Part shown: positions 17,184 through 25,987 of the stretch, in pieces
Layout: every line of letters starts with the position of its first letter
Position numbering within the stretch: the stretch's first letter is position 1
Source of the DNA: Parapedobacter pyrenivorans
GTDB lineage: Bacteria; Bacteroidota; Bacteroidia; Sphingobacteriales; Sphingobacteriaceae
Assembly (NCBI RefSeq): GCF_014636865.1
Contig: NZ_BMER01000004.1
Span: 310,001-374,000 of the forward strand
Direction of reading: 5' to 3'
Length of the DNA stretch: 64,000 bases
Position numbers and translations under genes: made by a program
The notes under the pieces: model-generated
Seen by the model: only the letters and a program-made list of their open reading frames with translations
Told to the model about the DNA's origin: nothing
Databases searched by the model: none

Positions 17184-18188
17184 ATGGCGATTACCTCCGT
17201 TGAGCGCTTTTATAAACACTGGTCTATCAGCAAACCGTGTATTGCATTAGCACTCTTTTGTGTATTCCAATGGGGTTGTGTACCGAAAAACTCATCGAGC
17301 TGGGATGAGGAAAAGGGATTGCAGGGAATGATAAGCCTATCAGGCGCATTTGCACTTTATCCCCTCGTGGTATTGTGGAGTGAGGAATTTAAGGCCATCC
17401 ACCCCGATGTCCGTTTCAATATTTCAGCAGGCGGGGCCGGAAAAGGCATTGCGGATGCCCTAAACGGGATGGTTGATATCGGGTTAGTTTCCAGGGATAT
17501 CCATCAACAGGAATATGACCAGGGAGCATATGTCATCCACGTGGCAAAAGACGCAGTAGTCGGGACGATGAGCAGCCAAAACCCCAACTTAAGTGCTATC
17601 CAGCAACGCGGTATCAAACAGGAAGAATTCAAACGGATTTTTATAGATGGCGATATTTCCAAGTGGAATCAGATTGAATCTTCCTTTTCGTCAGACGACC
17701 TGTATGTGTATGTTCGTTCCGATGCGGCGGGTGCTGCTGAAACATGGGCAGCGTACCTTGGGAAATCTCAAGAGGATCTCAAAGGGGTAGGGATTTTTGG
17801 GGACCCGGGCATTGTGCAGGCCATACAGAAAAATCCATTTGCCGTCGGATTCAGTAATATCAACTACGTCTATGACCTCAAGACGAGGCAGCAAAATCCC
17901 GGGATCCGCGTAGTTCCCATCGATTTGAATAATGATGGAGTCATCGGCCCGGAAGAAAATTTCTACAATAGTATAGACAGCCTTACCCAAGCAGTGGCAC
18001 AGGGGCGCTTTCCCTCTCCCCCATCACGGAGTCTGTCCTTTCTTTTAAAGGGTAAACCGCGGGATGTGGTCGTGACTGAGTTCATTAAATTCGTGCTGAC
18101 ACAAGAATCGCAATCCATCCTACTGGAAAACGGATACATCCCGCTCCATGAAGAGTGGCTTATAACAGAACGGGCTAAACTTAATTGA
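17184..18188 (+). CDS. pstS: Phosphate ABC transporter substrate-binding lipoprotein
   Basis: Binds phosphate in the periplasm and delivers it to PstCA. The 334-residue protein has an N-terminal hydrophobic stretch ending in a lipobox-like QWGC (Cys32), which suggests a membrane-anchored lipoprotein. The PBP-like fold shows the phosphate-contacting ISLSGAFALYP and SAGGAGKGIADAL segments and a Ser-Arg-Asp patch at VSRDI. It heads the pstSCAB operon, 1 base ahead of pstC. No phoU follows pstB. The position and the partner genes make phosphate the likely ligand. Confidence 0.93.
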   Translation: MAITSVERFYKHWSISKPCIALALFCVFQWGCVPKNSSSWDEEKGLQGMISLSGAFALYPLVVLWSEEFKAIHPDVRFNISAGGAGKGIADALNGMVDIGLVSRDIHQQEYDQGAYVIHVAKDAVVGTMSSQNPNLSAIQQRGIKQEEFKRIFIDGDISKWNQIESSFSSDDLYVYVRSDAAGAAETWAAYLGKSQEDLKGVGIFGDPGIVQAIQKNPFAVGFSNINYVYDLKTRQQNPGIRVVPIDLNNDGVIGPEENFYNSIDSLTQAVAQGRFPSPPSRSLSFLLKGKPRDVVVTEFIKFVLTQESQSILLENGYIPLHEEWLITERAKLN

Positions 18189-18189
18189 T

Positions 18190-19083
18190 TTGAATATCAG
18201 GATAATAAAAGACAAGATTATTGCCAATGCGATGCTCATCCTTTCGGTCGCATCGGTTTCCTTTGTGTTTTTGATCGGAATTGGGCTGTATTGGCGGGCA
18301 GCTCCTTTATTTGAGGGACATACGTTGTTTTCCTTGTTTAGCACGAGTGAATGGGCTCCTTCCAAAGGCAAGTTTGGATTCTATCCCTTTATCATGGGTA
18401 CGTTATGGGTCACCTTGATCGCCATTGCGGTGGCGCTTCCGCTGTGCTTGTTGATGGCCATTTACCTCACTGAATATGCCAAGCCGGGTATCCGCAAGGT
18501 CATATTACCCCTGGTAAATATTCTTGCAGGCATCCCTCCCGTCATCTACGGGGTCTGGGGTATTTTTTTTGTGGTCCCGATTGTACGCGAATACTTGGCC
18601 CCGCAATTCATCGAATACTCCAGCGGATATACCGTATTGACTGGCGGTGTGGTGTTGGCTGTGATGACATTCCCCATCTTGGTGAGTATCGTTTCGGAAG
18701 TATTGCGCACCATTCCCAAGGAGTTGAAAGACGCGTCCCTTTCTTTGGGGGCAACGAAATGGGAAACCATCAAAAAAGTCGTACTCAAACGGGCATTCCC
18801 CGGTATCATGGCAGCTGCTGTTTTGGCGGTGTCAAGGGCATTCGGCGAAACCATCGCAGTGCTGATGGTGTGCGGCAATGTGCCGGTGGCTCCCACTTCT
18901 GTTTTCGATGCGGGGTACCCTTTGCCGGCACTGATTGCCAATAATTTCGGTGAGATGATGTCAATTCCCCTATATGATTCCGCTCTGATGTTTGCCGCCT
19001 TACTGTTATTTTTTATCATTTTCCTGTTTAATTTAGTTTCACGTATTATCCTCAATCGTATAGAATATAAATTCATTTCCTAG
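18190..19083 (+). CDS. pstC: Phosphate ABC transporter permease PstC
   Basis: Inner-membrane permease of the high-affinity phosphate importer. 297 residues with about six membrane helices; the first spans residues 10-33. The EAA-like cytoplasmic loop that contacts the ATPase is LKDASLSLGATKWETIKKVVL. The start is TTG, one base after the pstS stop; no better start exists nearby, so the gene should be translated by re-initiation. It overlaps pstA by one base. Confidence 0.94.
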   Translation: MNIRIIKDKIIANAMLILSVASVSFVFLIGIGLYWRAAPLFEGHTLFSLFSTSEWAPSKGKFGFYPFIMGTLWVTLIAIAVALPLCLLMAIYLTEYAKPGIRKVILPLVNILAGIPPVIYGVWGIFFVVPIVREYLAPQFIEYSSGYTVLTGGVVLAVMTFPILVSIVSEVLRTIPKELKDASLSLGATKWETIKKVVLKRAFPGIMAAAVLAVSRAFGETIAVLMVCGNVPVAPTSVFDAGYPLPALIANNFGEMMSIPLYDSALMFAALLLFFIIFLFNLVSRIILNRIEYKFIS

Positions 19084-19934
19084 TGGGTATTAAAAAGCGA
19101 AAGACAGAGGAAGCAATTTTCAAAACACTGATGGTGTTGGCTTGCATATTGGTCAGTTCCAGCTTGTTTCTCATTATAGGCACTATTGTTGCAAAGGGGC
19201 TGCCATACCTCAACTGGGATATGGTATCCAAGGTACCGCAAGGGGGATTTTATCTGGGTAAAGAAGGTGGTGTACTCAATGCCATTATCGGTTCACTATA
19301 TCTTGCAGGGGGAGCTACGGTGTTGGGATTACTGATCAGCATTCCCATCTCGGTGTACCTCAATATCTACTTGAAGAAGGGTAGTCTTTTGAGTAAGTCG
19401 GCCAAGTTGGCATATGATGTATTGTTCGGTATTCCCTCGATCGTCTACGGTGCATTTGCGTTCAGTATCATGGTGTGGCTGGGGGTCCGGGCTTCCTTGT
19501 TAGGTGGAATAATAGCGGTCACACTGCTGATTATTCCCATATTGGTGCGTACGTTGGATGAAGTGATTGCCACGGTACCTAAAGAACTGAAGCACGCCGC
19601 CCTGTCGTTGGGGGCCACACGGTGGGAAGCAGCTAAAGTTGTTCTCAAACAAATCAGACCGGGTATCTATACGGCCATTCTGTTGGCGTTCGGAAGGGGG
19701 ATCGGCGATGTAGCTGCCGTGCTATTCACCGCAGGGTTTAGCGATAACATCCCTAAATACATCGATGAACCTGCCGCTACCCTCCCGTTGGCCATATTTT
19801 TCCAGTTAGGGAGTCCGATCCCCGAGGTTCAAGGCCGGGCTTACGCATCTGCCCTCATCCTTACCATCATTATTTTGGTTATCGTATTTTTATCACATGT
19901 CCTGGCAACCAAACAGAATAAGCACAAAATATAG
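19083..19934 (+). CDS. pstA: Phosphate ABC transporter permease PstA
   Basis: Second permease subunit, pairs with PstC. 283 residues with about six membrane helices and the ATPase-contact loop LKHAALSLGATRWEAAK. The start codon is GTG at 19083, overlapping the last base of the pstC TAG stop, which implies tight translational coupling. The C-terminal FLSHVLATKQNKHKI is basic and cytoplasmic. pstB begins 2 bases after the stop. Confidence 0.94.
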   Translation: MGIKKRKTEEAIFKTLMVLACILVSSSLFLIIGTIVAKGLPYLNWDMVSKVPQGGFYLGKEGGVLNAIIGSLYLAGGATVLGLLISIPISVYLNIYLKKGSLLSKSAKLAYDVLFGIPSIVYGAFAFSIMVWLGVRASLLGGIIAVTLLIIPILVRTLDEVIATVPKELKHAALSLGATRWEAAKVVLKQIRPGIYTAILLAFGRGIGDVAAVLFTAGFSDNIPKYIDEPAATLPLAIFFQLGSPIPEVQGRAYASALILTIIILVIVFLSHVLATKQNKHKI

Positions 19935-19936
19935 AC

Positions 19937-20698
19937 ATGACGCAACACCCACTTATCAGTGTCAAGGACCTGAATGTACATATCGATGGGCACCACATCC
20001 TCAAAAACATCAATATCAGTATTCCCGACAAAAGCGTAACATCAATCATCGGGCCATCAGGGTGCGGGAAAACGACTCTCTTGAAAACATTCAATCGGTT
20101 GTTGGATGACACGGCAAATGTAACGGTATCAGGCAGTGTATTGGTGGGCGATGAGGATATCTATGCACCACATGCCGAGGTTACCCATATTCGCAAAAAG
20201 ATGGGCTTGCTCTCTCAACGCCCCTATCCGCTCCCCATGTCGATATATGACAACGTCGCATATGGACCACGGATACATGGCATACGGAAAAAAAGCGAAT
20301 TGGATGTCATCGTTGAGAAGCAGTTGAAAGACACCAGTCTCTGGAACGAAGTCAAGGACCGTCTGCACACACCGGCAGCAAAACTTTCCATTGGTCAGCA
20401 GCAGCGGCTCTGCCTGGCGAGGGGGCTGGCGGTAAAGCCTGAAATCATCCTTGGCGACGAATCGACATCAGCACTAGATCCAATATCTACCCATAAAATA
20501 GAAGATTTATTTGTAAGGCTTAAAGAACAGTACACGATTGTATTGGTTACCCATATCCTTCGCCAGGCGCGCCGTATTTCAGATTACATTATCTTCGTGT
20601 ATATGGGTGAAATCATTGAGTTTGGTCCGACCGAAGAGGTGCTTCTTTACCCTAAGGAAGAGCTTACCAAGCAATATGTGAAAGGATTTATTAGTTAG
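19937..20698 (+). CDS. pstB: Phosphate ABC transporter ATP-binding protein
   Basis: Energises phosphate import. 253 residues with Walker A GPSGCGKTT (about 39-47), Q loop (GLLSQRPYPLPMSIYDNV, the PstB-specific stretch), signature LSIGQQQRLCLARGLA and Walker B EIILGDESTSALDP. Two points differ from textbook PstB: the signature reads LSIGQQQR rather than LSGGQQQR and Walker B reads LGDEST rather than LMDEPT. The general plan and the operon still make PstB certain. phoU, which usually follows, is absent from the window. Confidence 0.94.
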   Translation: MTQHPLISVKDLNVHIDGHHILKNINISIPDKSVTSIIGPSGCGKTTLLKTFNRLLDDTANVTVSGSVLVGDEDIYAPHAEVTHIRKKMGLLSQRPYPLPMSIYDNVAYGPRIHGIRKKSELDVIVEKQLKDTSLWNEVKDRLHTPAAKLSIGQQQRLCLARGLAVKPEIILGDESTSALDPISTHKIEDLFVRLKEQYTIVLVTHILRQARRISDYIIFVYMGEIIEFGPTEEVLLYPKEELTKQYVKGFIS

Positions 20699-20724
20699 GA
20701 TTTCTTCAAATTTGTATAACACGT

Positions 20725-21159
20725 TCAATGGGTTTCTTGGAATGTCAGGCAAAGTTTTTCAGCGATTGCTTCTACGGTTGAGCACTTCGTCAAAATTATG
20801 TCGAAATCCGAAAGTTGGGGATTGGTTTGCAGTCGATATAAATTCTCCCGATCCATGAATAATGCGATTTTGGCATCGGGATACCTATCGCGCGTCCGTT
20901 TTATGTAGAACTTCTCCGGATCTAGCAAAAAACAATCTTCTAATATTACGAGGTCGTAGCCGCTTCCGGTTCGATCGAGCAATTGTTCCAACCCGGAACT
21001 ATCGACTGCATCAGCAACCGATTCGGGTAAGTAATGCCTGACTGTTTCCAAGAATGCAATCTGTTCGACGATAAAGTCATCAGCGATCAGAACCCGTAGC
21101 CCCCTTCGGGTCGCCGATATTGTTTCGAGGTACCGATTGATCGTTTCTGAATGCTTCAT
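20725..21159 (-). CDS. Degenerate receiver-domain protein
   Basis: A 144-residue stand-alone receiver fold: LRVLIADD holds the acidic pair Asp27-Asp28, DLVILEDCF aligns with the phosphoacceptor loop, and Lys125 (ILTKCST) matches the conserved lysine. By alignment with the canonical receiver encoded at 4458-5078 the acceptor aspartate is Glu74 and the switch Ser/Thr is Met102, so normal phosphorylation looks unlikely. There is no output domain. It lies 33 bases after the C11 peptidase gene on the same strand, so it may close the pilus operon, and it converges on pstB with 26 bases between. Its role is unknown. Confidence 0.75.
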   Translation of the reverse strand: MKHSETINRYLETISATRRGLRVLIADDFIVEQIAFLETVRHYLPESVADAVDSSGLEQLLDRTGSGYDLVILEDCFLLDPEKFYIKRTRDRYPDAKIALFMDRENLYRLQTNPQLSDFDIILTKCSTVEAIAEKLCLTFQETH

Positions 21160-21192
21160 TCCATTGATTATTTATGAGGTAAAATAAACTGG

Positions 21193-22383
21193 TTATTGTT
21201 GATTGTTTTGTAAAAAAATAGACCAAGCTAGCTCGTCATACCTTTCATCAAGTTTCGGAAACCGCTCCTGCCGAATGTACGTCGTGATTCCGCTATGGCG
21301 GTTGATTTCAAATCCAAGCCGGCTGGGGATAAAAAATGGTGTGGCTGCTTTATACACTACGACATCATTCAGTAAATCGTTCAGACGGCTTTCAGCCGCT
21401 GGTTCAACCATTCTTCGGCAATAGTCGCCGAAGTCAAAAAACAGGCGGTGGTTGCTATAGCGATCGAAATGCTGAACGTCGGGTAGGTCTATCGGCGATC
21501 GTGCCGCGATACCATATTGGCGTATCCAAGTTGCCAGCGGTTGAAGGCCGGCGGTTTTAGTAACGGTGATTGTTGCCGATCGATAATCACCAATTTGGTC
21601 GTTCCAGAAATCAAAATATGCCTGGGCAAAGGCAACAACGTCCGCCCGCGGTTCAAATAGCCGTTGAAGTGCGTTGGGATAAACCGGCGCAAATCCCGGC
21701 GAAACGACCTCGGCAGAAGAGGATAAAATATAATCCGTTTTATCTTTCAATTCGTAAAGCACCTCTATACCCGCCATGAAACAAGCTTCAAAAGCAATGA
21801 AGTCAAAGAAGTGATCAGGAATCGCCGCAGCAAACTCCCTAAGACCAAGTTCGCTGGTACCATCCATGGCTATGGTATACGTTCGGATGGGAGATCTTCC
21901 CATCCGCAGCAAGGCAGTTTCCGGTTGGGTAAGCGTGCCTTGGGGTAGCCAGCCTGATGCATGAGAAAAAAGAATAAGGCCATATGACTTAGCGGGGAAT
22001 AATTGCTGTATATCGTCCAGCAGCAACTGGATGTCCCCTGCTACTACCTCGTTTTGCTCCGGATAACCCTTTATTATACGGATTTGGTTTTCCCCGGTCT
22101 TGTCCGCATATATTTCCAGCAGTTGGGGCACGTTATTCGGGATATCTTTATAAATGACAAGCCTGTTGTCACCTCCGGGAAAACCGAGGCGCAAGGCCTC
22201 GATTTTCTCGTCGGCTTCCACATGTAGATTATTATCGGCCCCTAGGTAATACAGGATGGTACGGTTAGGCAGCTCCGGTCTAACTTTATCATCTTTATCG
22301 CAACTCACTATCAACGAGAGCAGTATAGTTATCAAAACTAGTTTAGATGCCGTAATATATTTGTTCGTAAGTTGATATTCCAT
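21193..22383 (-). CDS. Clostripain-family (C11) cysteine peptidase, lipoprotein
   Basis: A 396-residue protein with a lipoprotein signal (hydrophobic 14-27, lipobox IVSC, Cys28), so it should be anchored to a membrane facing the periplasm or outside. The caspase-like fold of family C11 shows in RTILYYLGADNNL, YGLILFSHASGW with catalytic His141, and DFIAFEACFMAG with catalytic Cys201. Family members such as clostripain and fragipain cut after arginine. It follows the fimbrial anchor gene (185-base gap, no terminator seen) in the pilus operon, so processing of pilins is a reasonable inference. Specificity itself cannot be read from the sequence. Confidence 0.85.
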   Translation of the reverse strand: MEYQLTNKYITASKLVLITILLSLIVSCDKDDKVRPELPNRTILYYLGADNNLHVEADEKIEALRLGFPGGDNRLVIYKDIPNNVPQLLEIYADKTGENQIRIIKGYPEQNEVVAGDIQLLLDDIQQLFPAKSYGLILFSHASGWLPQGTLTQPETALLRMGRSPIRTYTIAMDGTSELGLREFAAAIPDHFFDFIAFEACFMAGIEVLYELKDKTDYILSSSAEVVSPGFAPVYPNALQRLFEPRADVVAFAQAYFDFWNDQIGDYRSATITVTKTAGLQPLATWIRQYGIAARSPIDLPDVQHFDRYSNHRLFFDFGDYCRRMVEPAAESRLNDLLNDVVVYKAATPFFIPSRLGFEINRHSGITTYIRQERFPKLDERYDELAWSIFLQNNQQ

Positions 22384-22568
22384 GGCAATTTACGGGTTTT
22401 CACTGATTGCAATATTCAGCCGACGTGGGTAGCGGCATATGATTGGCTGTAACTCCATCCAGATTAGCTGACCATCGTTTCTCAATTTGGAACATCATGG
22501 GCATAGCCGCCAGAAATACGGATTGCTATCCAGAAAGATATACTTATCACAGTATAACGTCACATCCC

Positions 22569-23474
22569 CTATATCAATATGTACCCATCGTCGTAAACTT
22601 TCCAGTTGTTAATATATATAATCAGCCTTCCGCTTGTGGTGTAGTTTATATCGATATTAAAATCACTCGTACAATCTGGGTTAAGGCCCGGTACCTTTTC
22701 CAGTAATGCATAAAAATATTCATCAACCAATAGCCTACCTGTTCTTGGATCGATGAGCTGGAATCGCGTATAATCCCCGTCGTCTTTCAGCGGCCAATTG
22801 ATAAACGTCTTACCTATATATATACCTTCTTCTTCACGAATAGGTACAATGACCGGTGGGTTACCAGCCAAATAGACCTGTTCTCCCTCAAATGTGTATT
22901 GTGCCGCATTTCCAGCAATTATGATTTGATACTGATCTGTAGCTAATCCATCTACAGAAATATTCAGAGTTTTCGTCCGTTGGATTAGCACCAATGCGAT
23001 CTCCTGACTTGGATCATCGGGAGCTACGGTAAGTGTATCGTTACCCAGATATAGTTTCTGTTCAGCGGAAGTCAAAGCGCCATTTCGCTGTTCAAAATAT
23101 GCCGATACTGATGCGTCTTGGAGTCGCTTGACGCCCGGCACAAACGGTGCACCCCTCAGTTGTTCGTCGACATACCCTGCCATGGCTACGAATTGATAAT
23201 GAGCAGGAACTAGTGATAATTCCAGTTGATCATTTGCTCGATCAGACACCGTATCAACTTGTTCTATAAACAGACCTTTTTGATCAAAAAGGAAGACCGT
23301 TAGTCTATTTACATCGTTTGGCATGATGCTATCTTCAGCACACACAGCAGAAGGAACAAATACAAAATTGATACGCACCGGCTGTGGCAGACAGATTTCA
23401 AGGTTCTCTTTGATACATCCTAAGAAAACCGACACCAATAAGCAACTAACAATGCTTAAACAGGTAATCTTCAT
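22569..23474 (-). CDS. FimB/Mfa2-family fimbrial anchor lipoprotein
   Basis: A 301-residue lipoprotein (signal peptide 1-19, lipobox FLGC, Cys20). The sequence after the cysteine fits the FimB/Mfa2 family: an N-terminal beta domain with VNRLTVFLFDQKGLFI and a second beta-rich domain ending in a series of strands (RLIIYINNWKVYDDG). In type V pili such proteins anchor the fibre to the outer membrane and limit its length. The gene follows the pilin gene after 94 bases that hold a hairpin. The assignment is from fold-like features and context rather than from an invariant motif. Confidence 0.8.
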   Translation of the reverse strand: MKITCLSIVSCLLVSVFLGCIKENLEICLPQPVRINFVFVPSAVCAEDSIMPNDVNRLTVFLFDQKGLFIEQVDTVSDRANDQLELSLVPAHYQFVAMAGYVDEQLRGAPFVPGVKRLQDASVSAYFEQRNGALTSAEQKLYLGNDTLTVAPDDPSQEIALVLIQRTKTLNISVDGLATDQYQIIIAGNAAQYTFEGEQVYLAGNPPVIVPIREEEGIYIGKTFINWPLKDDGDYTRFQLIDPRTGRLLVDEYFYALLEKVPGLNPDCTSDFNIDINYTTSGRLIIYINNWKVYDDGYILI

Positions 23475-23506
23475 GAATCTTATCGCTTTGCAAAATATCC
23501 TTTAAA

Positions 23507-23535
23507 CAGAGGCCCCGAATAGGCTGGGACCTCTG
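23507..23535 (-). terminator. Hairpin between pilin and anchor genes, possible partial terminator
   Basis: CAGAGG and CCTCTG pair, then one mismatch (C with A), then three more G-C pairs, around a 9-base loop. Read on the minus strand it is followed by TTTAAAGG, a weak T tract. It could lower expression of the downstream anchor or stabilise the pilin mRNA end. Confidence 0.5.
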
Positions 23536-23568
23536 AAATTAATGTTCTAACTTATTTGGCGGCAATGA

Positions 23569-25182
23569 CTAATACACTTCATAATCTTGATCGTCGCTAA
23601 GCCAATCATCCAGCGTTATGCCAGCACTAAGCCCTGTAAACAAATCCAGTGGATCGATTTGGGCCGTTGGAAGTACCGGAGTATTCGGAAGAGGGTTAGG
23701 AAACCAAGCGCCCGGCCAAGTAGGTGTACCTCTACCAATATTAGTTAAGTGGTTTTCATAACTTCCTGGTAACGAATTCGGTCTAGTGGTGCCAATATAG
23801 TTTACACCCGTAATTGTGGCTAAATACACAGTATTACGTAAGATGTTATAGTTGCCAGTACCTGTACCGGGATCTCCGTCACTTCTGAGGTTTGGATTGA
23901 GGTAAATCCGATAATAGCAATAGCTGTCTTCATAAAAGAAGATATAATGATCGGACTCCCCAACAACCGCTGCATCATCGTAAACCGGACTTGTACTGGC
24001 GGTAATCGCCGATCCAACCTGATCTACAAAATAAGCTCCGGTTACAAAATCTCTTGCGTTGTTGATGTCGCTAAAGTAACGTACACCAAGTGCGTCGTCA
24101 CCTGTAGGATCGCCGGTGAATACGGCATAAAAACCGCCTGGAATCTCTGTGCTGTTATCCCCAGTTCCGTCGTCAGGCAATGTCCCCGTATCAGCATCGG
24201 CACCCAGACGATGCGGTATGAATTTTGCCCGTATGCTGACATAGGTTACATCTTGGTGTCGGTACTCTTCCGATGTATTTTCTGTAGCATACCGCATATT
24301 TGTGGCTGCTCCATCCCCCGCATCCGCAAGAAGGCCATTTATCGGAATATAGTCTGAAGGCCTCACAAACTGCAACTTTTGTATGGCTGGATGAAGGGTA
24401 CTTGACGTAGATACATTCACGATAGTAGACGCTAAAAAATTAGGATCTGCTCCACCGACGAGAGGGGAAACAAACATTTGGTTATTGCGTTGGCCAATGG
24501 CGAACTCCAAGTCGGAAACGGTTCCACCATTAACGTCCCAGGAAGCGCCATCAGCGCCATCGGCCATCACGACCACTTTAGCTACTAGCCTACTTACACT
24601 TACCGGGATAGCGGCACCGTCAGCCGTTACGTCGTGCTCGACAATTGCCGTATTAAAAAAAGCAACCTCTGCTGATCCCGTTGTTTCTATTTCCTCTGTT
24701 AGTAAGTCGATCAAGTCAGTTTGCTCATAAATTTCGTTGATGTAATACCCGGTCTTTAATCGATCCACAATAAAATCAGGTAAATTGACGCCCACGTAAA
24801 CCAATTTAGGGCCCTCCCGCACATCAAAATCGGCTGTTAAAAACTGATCTCCTGTACCGTTATAATTAAAGAAACCTGCCGCAGGTTCAGCTGTGCCTAG
24901 TGGAGCGGTAGGAGCGAAACGGTAGTAAGTTAACGCATAGCTGCCTCCATCATCATAGATGAACACATCGATCGTGTTAGCAACGATTTCATCGTCGGTG
25001 GCTAATGGGTCAGTGTCGCCAGGAGCATACGTACGAACACTCTTCGGCACTGAAATGGCAAGCTTCGCTTTAACCAGTTCTCCCTCAGGATCAATGACGT
25101 CCGGATCATCTCCCCCAGGCTTGTTACATCCGCCCAGCGCTAATCCAATCAGCGCAAAGACTACATACTGTTTGATTTTCAT
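23569..25182 (-). CDS. Mfa1/FimA-like major pilin, lipoprotein precursor
   Basis: A 537-residue secreted protein with a lipoprotein signal (lipobox LGGC, Cys19). After a Gly/Asp-rich linker the sequence begins the beta-sandwich of the Mfa-like family (AKLAISVPKSVRTYAPG, then TIDVFIYDDGGSYALTYYRF, typical of the N-terminal domain). The C-terminal region is large and rich in Asp, Thr and Tyr. Arg50 in PKSVRTYAPG lies where P. gingivalis pilins are cut by Arg-gingipain (residue 46 in FimA and 49 in Mfa1, from memory), so it is a candidate maturation site. It lies 61 bases after the DUF3575 gene. Confidence 0.82.
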   Translation of the reverse strand: MKIKQYVVFALIGLALGGCNKPGGDDPDVIDPEGELVKAKLAISVPKSVRTYAPGDTDPLATDDEIVANTIDVFIYDDGGSYALTYYRFAPTAPLGTAEPAAGFFNYNGTGDQFLTADFDVREGPKLVYVGVNLPDFIVDRLKTGYYINEIYEQTDLIDLLTEEIETTGSAEVAFFNTAIVEHDVTADGAAIPVSVSRLVAKVVVMADGADGASWDVNGGTVSDLEFAIGQRNNQMFVSPLVGGADPNFLASTIVNVSTSSTLHPAIQKLQFVRPSDYIPINGLLADAGDGAATNMRYATENTSEEYRHQDVTYVSIRAKFIPHRLGADADTGTLPDDGTGDNSTEIPGGFYAVFTGDPTGDDALGVRYFSDINNARDFVTGAYFVDQVGSAITASTSPVYDDAAVVGESDHYIFFYEDSYCYYRIYLNPNLRSDGDPGTGTGNYNILRNTVYLATITGVNYIGTTRPNSLPGSYENHLTNIGRGTPTWPGAWFPNPLPNTPVLPTAQIDPLDLFTGLSAGITLDDWLSDDQDYEVY

Positions 25183-25243
25183 AAGTAAAGAATTTTAAGT
25201 GCTTAAGAAATTGATTATTTGATTTAGTAAAAAATATGATGAA

Positions 25244-25987
25244 TTAGTACAGTGCATACGCAGCACTCAAATAGACAATTGATAGGGACGACTTGCCAGG
25301 ACCTAAGTACCTACGCGTGTCCGAGCCTTTAAAAGCACCGCACGTTCGGCAATCATAGCTATCATACCAGAGGTACGAAAAAACGAGTGTGGTGCCTATC
25401 TCGCCGCGCCACCTGCCTCCCAAACCGAACTGGTTGGCATACGTAAGGCCCCCACCTGCCCCGTGACCCTCATAACGGGTATACTTCGGATCAGGGAACA
25501 TGCCAAACGGGATGTTGATACCCCCCGCATTGTAATATAGGTAGTGAAGCTGCAGACCAACGAAAGATTGCACGTTGATAAAAGAGCCACGGAAGGTCTC
25601 GCCGAACCAAACTCGGAACTCCGGTTGAATAGCCAAGTGCTTAATTTTTTTATTGTCCTCAAACGTCCAAGGATTATAACTAACTGGTAGGAGAATGCTA
25701 AATCGGTTCTCGAAAAATTGTTCTATCCCTATATTTAGTGTAGTAGTGGCCAATTCCGTGATATTCGTGCGGATAGTCAACATAGGGTCTACCCATCGGC
25801 TTCCGCCAATCTGCCGCAGCGAAGTCGAATAGTTTGTGGCCAATGCAGGTGACGACCTTGTGTAAGACCAAGCGGATGTTCGACTATAATCAGACGGCAT
25901 TTGAGCAGAAGGACAATAGTAACATACCATGCATAGTGTTGTTGCTATCCAATATGGCATATGAAAACGGTTACGTTGATATTTCAT
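25244..25987 (-). CDS. DUF3575 protein of the pilus operon
   Basis: A 247-residue protein with an N-terminal hydrophobic export signal (about 12-28). The mature part looks like an outer-membrane beta barrel of about 8 strands: alternating hydrophobic strands such as TLNIGIEQFFENRFSILLP and SFINVQSFVGLQLHYLYYN, ending in an aromatic residue (AAYALY). This matches DUF3575, which often accompanies fimbrial genes in Bacteroidota. It is the first gene of the operon, ahead of the pilin by 61 bases. A role in pilus biogenesis is inferred from position only. Confidence 0.8.
   Translation of the reverse strand: MKYQRNRFHMPYWIATTLCMVCYYCPSAQMPSDYSRTSAWSYTRSSPALATNYSTSLRQIGGSRWVDPMLTIRTNITELATTTLNIGIEQFFENRFSILLPVSYNPWTFEDNKKIKHLAIQPEFRVWFGETFRGSFINVQSFVGLQLHYLYYNAGGINIPFGMFPDPKYTRYEGHGAGGGLTYANQFGLGGRWRGEIGTTLVFSYLWYDSYDCRTCGAFKGSDTRRYLGPGKSSLSIVYLSAAYALY

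Noticed and set aside
18546-19076. 176-codon antisense frame within pstC
   Set aside because: Opposite a clear permease gene; low-complexity Asn/Thr/Ala sequence without family resemblance.
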